A stretch of DNA of 64,000 bases. It comes from an uncultured Siphonobacter sp. (lineage in GTDB: Bacteria; Bacteroidota; Bacteroidia; Cytophagales; Spirosomataceae). Where the stretch lies: NCBI GenBank assembly GCA_913775095.1, contig CAJYIW010000018.1, forward strand, positions 124,001 to 188,000. The letters are read 5' to 3'. The notes under the pieces are model-generated. The model was not told the origin of the DNA. It searched no databases and saw only the letters and a list, made by a program, of their open reading frames with translations. This document shows positions 61,234 through 64,000 of the stretch, one piece after another; positions within the stretch are counted from its first letter, which is position 1, and the number at the start of each line of letters is the position of its first letter. The translations under genes and the position numbers were made by a program.

Positions 61234-62212
61234 CTCCTTCTGATCCGGCAGCTAACGTATTCAGTAACTGTTCCGTTTTAATTTCTCTGCCGCATTTAAA
61301 ATGCCCTTCGGGGCATTCTTTATACCCATGAATACCGCAGGGACGGCAAGATAAGGCTTCCTGAATTTCTACGATGTGAGATCGTACGGATAAAGGACCA
61401 AAACCGAATGTAGGCACGGTAGAACAGAAAATGGCCGTTGTGGGAGCGTTCACCGCCGAGCACAGGTGCATAGGTCCGGAATCGTTCACATAGTTCATCA
61501 AAGCTCCTTTCATGAGGGCTGCGGATTCCAGCAGGCTTAATTTTCCGGCCAATGACGCTACGTTTGCCCGGGCCGCAGTTTGCTGGATTCGCTCTACTAG
61601 TTCCTGATCACCGGGGCCTCCCAACAAATACACACGTACCTGAGTCGGTAAGGCCCGGATCAGATCAATCCATTTTTCTTCAGGATATTGCTTGGTGAAC
61701 CAGACCGAGGAAGGAGCCAGACACACGTATGGCGGTTCGGGCTTTATTGTTAACTCAAAGGGATACAGCTGTGGCGGAAATACCTGGCTGTCCGTAAACC
61801 AGGAAATCAAATCGGTATTACGCTCAATTTCATGGGGACCATCGAAACGGTGTACTATCTTTTTCGTGAAGAAAAGACTAAGCGGATTTTTGTCAAAACC
61901 AACGGTAACCTCAGCCCCCGAAAGAGCCGTGAGAAACCCGGTCGTTGCAAACCGCTGGACATTAATGACGTATTGATACCTCCGCGATCGTATGGTTTTC
62001 AGGAGTTGCCACAGACTGGCGTATTTCCCCTGTTTTTTATCCCAGACCAGCGTTTCGTGTACGTAAGGGTGGTTTTTCATCAGGCTTTCGTTCCCCTTTC
62101 GAACCAGAAAATCAATTTCAGCTTCGGGGTAATGATGATGAAGTTTCTCCAGCAAGGACGTTGCTAAAATTACATCACCAATAAAAGCTGTTTGGATAAC
62201 CAGAATTTTCAT
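61223..62212 (-). CDS. Glycosyltransferase family 9 (heptosyltransferase-like)
   Basis: 329 residues. It starts MKILVIQTAFIGDVILATSLL, then LAPSSVWFTKQYPEEKW and VNDSGPMHLCSAVNAPT are the two GT9 halves (acceptor side and ADP-sugar side). It transfers heptose from ADP-heptose to LPS core acceptors or a related sugar. It has normal composition compared with the AT-rich gene it meets tail to tail, and is the better-supported glycan gene of the pair. Confidence 0.93.
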   Translation of the reverse strand: MKILVIQTAFIGDVILATSLLEKLHHHYPEAEIDFLVRKGNESLMKNHPYVHETLVWDKKQGKYASLWQLLKTIRSRRYQYVINVQRFATTGFLTALSGAEVTVGFDKNPLSLFFTKKIVHRFDGPHEIERNTDLISWFTDSQVFPPQLYPFELTIKPEPPYVCLAPSSVWFTKQYPEEKWIDLIRALPTQVRVYLLGGPGDQELVERIQQTAARANVASLAGKLSLLESAALMKGALMNYVNDSGPMHLCSAVNAPTTAIFCSTVPTFGFGPLSVRSHIVEIQEALSCRPCGIHGYKECPEGHFKCGREIKTEQLLNTLAAGSEGAKR

Positions 62213-62588
62213 ACGGCAAATTTCGTTAAGAAAAATACAATCTTGTCGACGATTTTACGCTTCCGCGGTAATCAGCAATAGTTATGATGGAATTGGAAAG
62301 GTTTATTAATTGATTTCCAATCACTTATTTATACATATATTATATTTGCACTCCCCGTTATTTTTTCCGGGAGAGTGTATGAATTCATTCTTGTGATTCC
62401 TGAGATCTATTTTTTTTATTCATCCACCCATCGTACCCATAAATACATTAAATGTGTCAACATTTTGCGAACTAGTGCGTTAACTTTGAATGTAGAAATA
62501 CGCTTGACTCTTCTTTAGCGAACCAAGTATTCTCTCATGAAAGAGGTGAAAAGGATTCTTTTCACGGCGAAATGTGCACTGATTATCA
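62213..62588. promoter_or_regulatory. Divergent promoter region upstream of the M16 peptidase
   Basis: Two TAnnTTTG boxes: TATATTTG (62341-62348) and TAACTTTG (62481-62488). CTCCC-CG/CG-GGGAG-type pairing follows the first box (about 62351-62374), and GTGAAAAG/CTTTTCAC (62546-62553 with 62558-62565) forms a hairpin 23 bp before the start codon. No gene is supported. Confidence 0.45.
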
Positions 62589-63824
62589 ATGGAAGAATAC
62601 CAATTACACACCTTACCCAACGGGATAAGAGTCGTACACAAACAACTTACTCATACGCAGATTGCCCACGTAGGCATCATGCTTGATATTGGATCCCGCG
62701 ATGAACAACCCCATCAGCAGGGGCTGGCTCACTTCTGGGAGCATATGGCTTTCAAAGGCACGGAACGTCGCAGTAATTTACAGATTATCAATCGGTTGGA
62801 AAATGTGGGTGGTGAGTTAAATGCCTACACTACAAAAGAAAAGATCTGTTTTCACGCCTCTGTCCTGACCGAGCATTTTGACAAAGCCCTGGATCTGATT
62901 ACTGACATCAGTTTTCGGTCCACGTTTCCTGAAAAGCAAATTGACCGCGAGCGAAACGTAATTCTGGAAGAAATTTCCATGTACTACGATTCTCCGGAAG
63001 ATGCCATTCAGGATGATTTCGACGGCCTTGTTTTTGCTCAGCACCAGCTGGGAGCTAACATTCTGGGGGATGCTGAAAGTTTGAAGCGGTATAAACGCGA
63101 AGATTTTCAGGAGTTTATTGCTCAAAACATCGATACGGAGAAAATCATTGTTTCCTCCGTCAGCAAGTTACCATTCAAGAAAGTGGTGGCTCTGGCGGAA
63201 CGGCTGCTGAAAGACATTCCGGCCCGGAAGACCCAGCGGGTCCGTCAGGCACCAACGATGTATACCCCTCAAACCCAGACGGTCCGGCGAAACATTACCC
63301 AGGCTCAGGTCGCTATGGGTCGTCAGTCCTACGCCCTGCCTGATGCAAAGCGTTTACCCTTTTTCTTTCTGGTGAACTTATTGGGAGGACCGGGAATGAA
63401 CTCAAGGCTGAATCTTTCCATTCGTGAAAAATACGGCCTGGTCTATGGAATCGACGCCCAGTACACGCCTTTCACCGATACGGGATACTTTGGCATTTAC
63501 TTCGGCACGGAGGCTCGTCAACTCAATAAAACGCACGCCCTCATTCAGAAGGAATTAAAAACCTTACGGGAAAAACCACTAACGGCCAATCAATTACACG
63601 TCACCAAGCAGCAGCTGATGGGGCAGCTGGCCATGTCCGAAGAAGGAAACATGAGTTATATGCTGATGATGGCCAAAAGTCTGCTGGACACCAACCGCAT
63701 TGAATCCCTTGAAAATCTCTTCGGTCATATCAAAGCAATTACGGCCCAGGAATTACAGGATTTGGCGAATGAGATGTTTCTTGAAGATCAGTTCTGTAGC
63801 CTTACTTTTTTACCCGAACAGTAG
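62589..63824 (+). CDS. M16-family zinc peptidase
   Basis: 411 residues, no signal peptide. The inverted zinc motif HFWEH (H48, E51, H52) is followed by GGELNAYTTKEKICFHA. The second half has MNSRLNLSIREKYGLVYGI with the Arg/Tyr pair that usually completes the active site, so a single chain looks complete. Family members degrade peptides or process proteins. Cytosolic location is inferred. It is about 70 bp upstream of an O-methyltransferase gene. Confidence 0.93.
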   Translation: MEEYQLHTLPNGIRVVHKQLTHTQIAHVGIMLDIGSRDEQPHQQGLAHFWEHMAFKGTERRSNLQIINRLENVGGELNAYTTKEKICFHASVLTEHFDKALDLITDISFRSTFPEKQIDRERNVILEEISMYYDSPEDAIQDDFDGLVFAQHQLGANILGDAESLKRYKREDFQEFIAQNIDTEKIIVSSVSKLPFKKVVALAERLLKDIPARKTQRVRQAPTMYTPQTQTVRRNITQAQVAMGRQSYALPDAKRLPFFFLVNLLGGPGMNSRLNLSIREKYGLVYGIDAQYTPFTDTGYFGIYFGTEARQLNKTHALIQKELKTLREKPLTANQLHVTKQQLMGQLAMSEEGNMSYMLMMAKSLLDTNRIESLENLFGHIKAITAQELQDLANEMFLEDQFCSLTFLPEQ

Positions 63825-63895
63825 CCAACGTTGAGTAAACGGTACCCTGAACCCGGCAAGTCTTGTTAACTTGTCGAACGTTTACCCTCATTTTA

Positions 63896-64000
63896 ATGAC
63901 AGTAATGCATTTTATTAATCAGGAAATAGAAGCGTATGCGGAAGCTCATACCAGTCCGGAAAGTGATCTTCTCAAGCGTCTCAACCGACAGACTCACGTA
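63896..64000 (+). CDS. O-methyltransferase (class I SAM), N-terminus only
   Basis: Only 35 codons before the window edge, from ATG 63896 (a second in-frame ATG at 63905 is equally likely). FINQEIEAYAEAHTSPESDL and LKRLNRQTHV match the N-terminus of Bacteroidota caffeoyl-CoA-type O-methyltransferases. The SAM-binding part lies outside the window. Confidence 0.7.
   Translation, partial: MTVMHFINQEIEAYAEAHTSPESDLLKRLNRQTHV

Overview
The window looks like the chromosome of a member of the Bacteroidota, most likely a Cytophagales relative (Spirosoma/Siphonobacter-like; the genus is a guess). The signs are the fused DAHP synthase-chorismate mutase, a linear arginine pathway built on an acylornithine carbamoyltransferase, the nadK-DUF6089-uppS-bamA-skp block, a DUF2723/GT117 protein, and TAnnTTTG promoter boxes. 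Coding density is high. I saw no rRNA, tRNA, CRISPR array, transposase or prophage.

Layout. 1-6.1 kb: an exported S9 peptidase cut by the window edge, divergent from a one-membrane-pass sensor kinase (two-component propeller type) and its LuxR-type response regulator. 6.1-9.8 kb: a minus-strand run (GNAT, ChaN-like protein, unknown protein), then a thioredoxin-like protein and a membrane-anchored metallopeptidase-like protein. 9.8-17.5 kb: envelope-biogenesis block of nadK, two DUF6089-type barrels, uppS, bamA and two skp/ompH genes. 17.6-22.8 kb: lspA, proline dehydrogenase, DAHP synthase-chorismate mutase, an MFS exporter and a 44-residue membrane protein. 22.8-31.2 kb: an eight-gene minus-strand arginine cluster, in transcription order GNAT N-acylglutamate synthase candidate, argG, argC, argD, acylornithine carbamoyltransferase, argB, an ADP-ribosylglycohydrolase and an M20 deacylase. 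argH and carAB are not in the window.

31.5-37.4 kb: aat, then a minus-strand group of exported proteins: a GGSD-repeat GIN-domain protein, a Hint-domain protein, a Tat-exported amine oxidase and a Tat-exported aminotransferase. 37.7-40.1 kb: proBA. 40.2-49 kb: small membrane and housekeeping genes (iron permease-like, CBS-ACT, alpha/beta hydrolase, rRNA methyltransferases, DUF4105, pterin dehydratase, DAACS symporter). 49-56.4 kb: an ABC exporter pair, a GT117 protein and a TPR protein. 56.4-59.1 kb: degenerate 135-bp tandem repeats, then a radical SAM/DUF4130 DNA-repair pair. 59.1-64 kb: an AT-rich polytopic membrane protein, a GT9 heptosyltransferase, an M16 peptidase and the start of an O-methyltransferase.

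The most interesting non-coding signal is a set of five low-complexity hairpins, each with a G/T-rich first arm and an A/C-rich second arm. They fill the spacers between co-directional genes: three in the arg cluster, one between proB and proA, one between rsmI and the DUF4105 gene. They share architecture but not sequence. Other points are a carbamoyltransferase with Ala at its acyl-specificity position, an ADP-ribosylglycohydrolase inside the arginine cluster, a secreted stand-alone Hint protein, and a probably leaderless proB.
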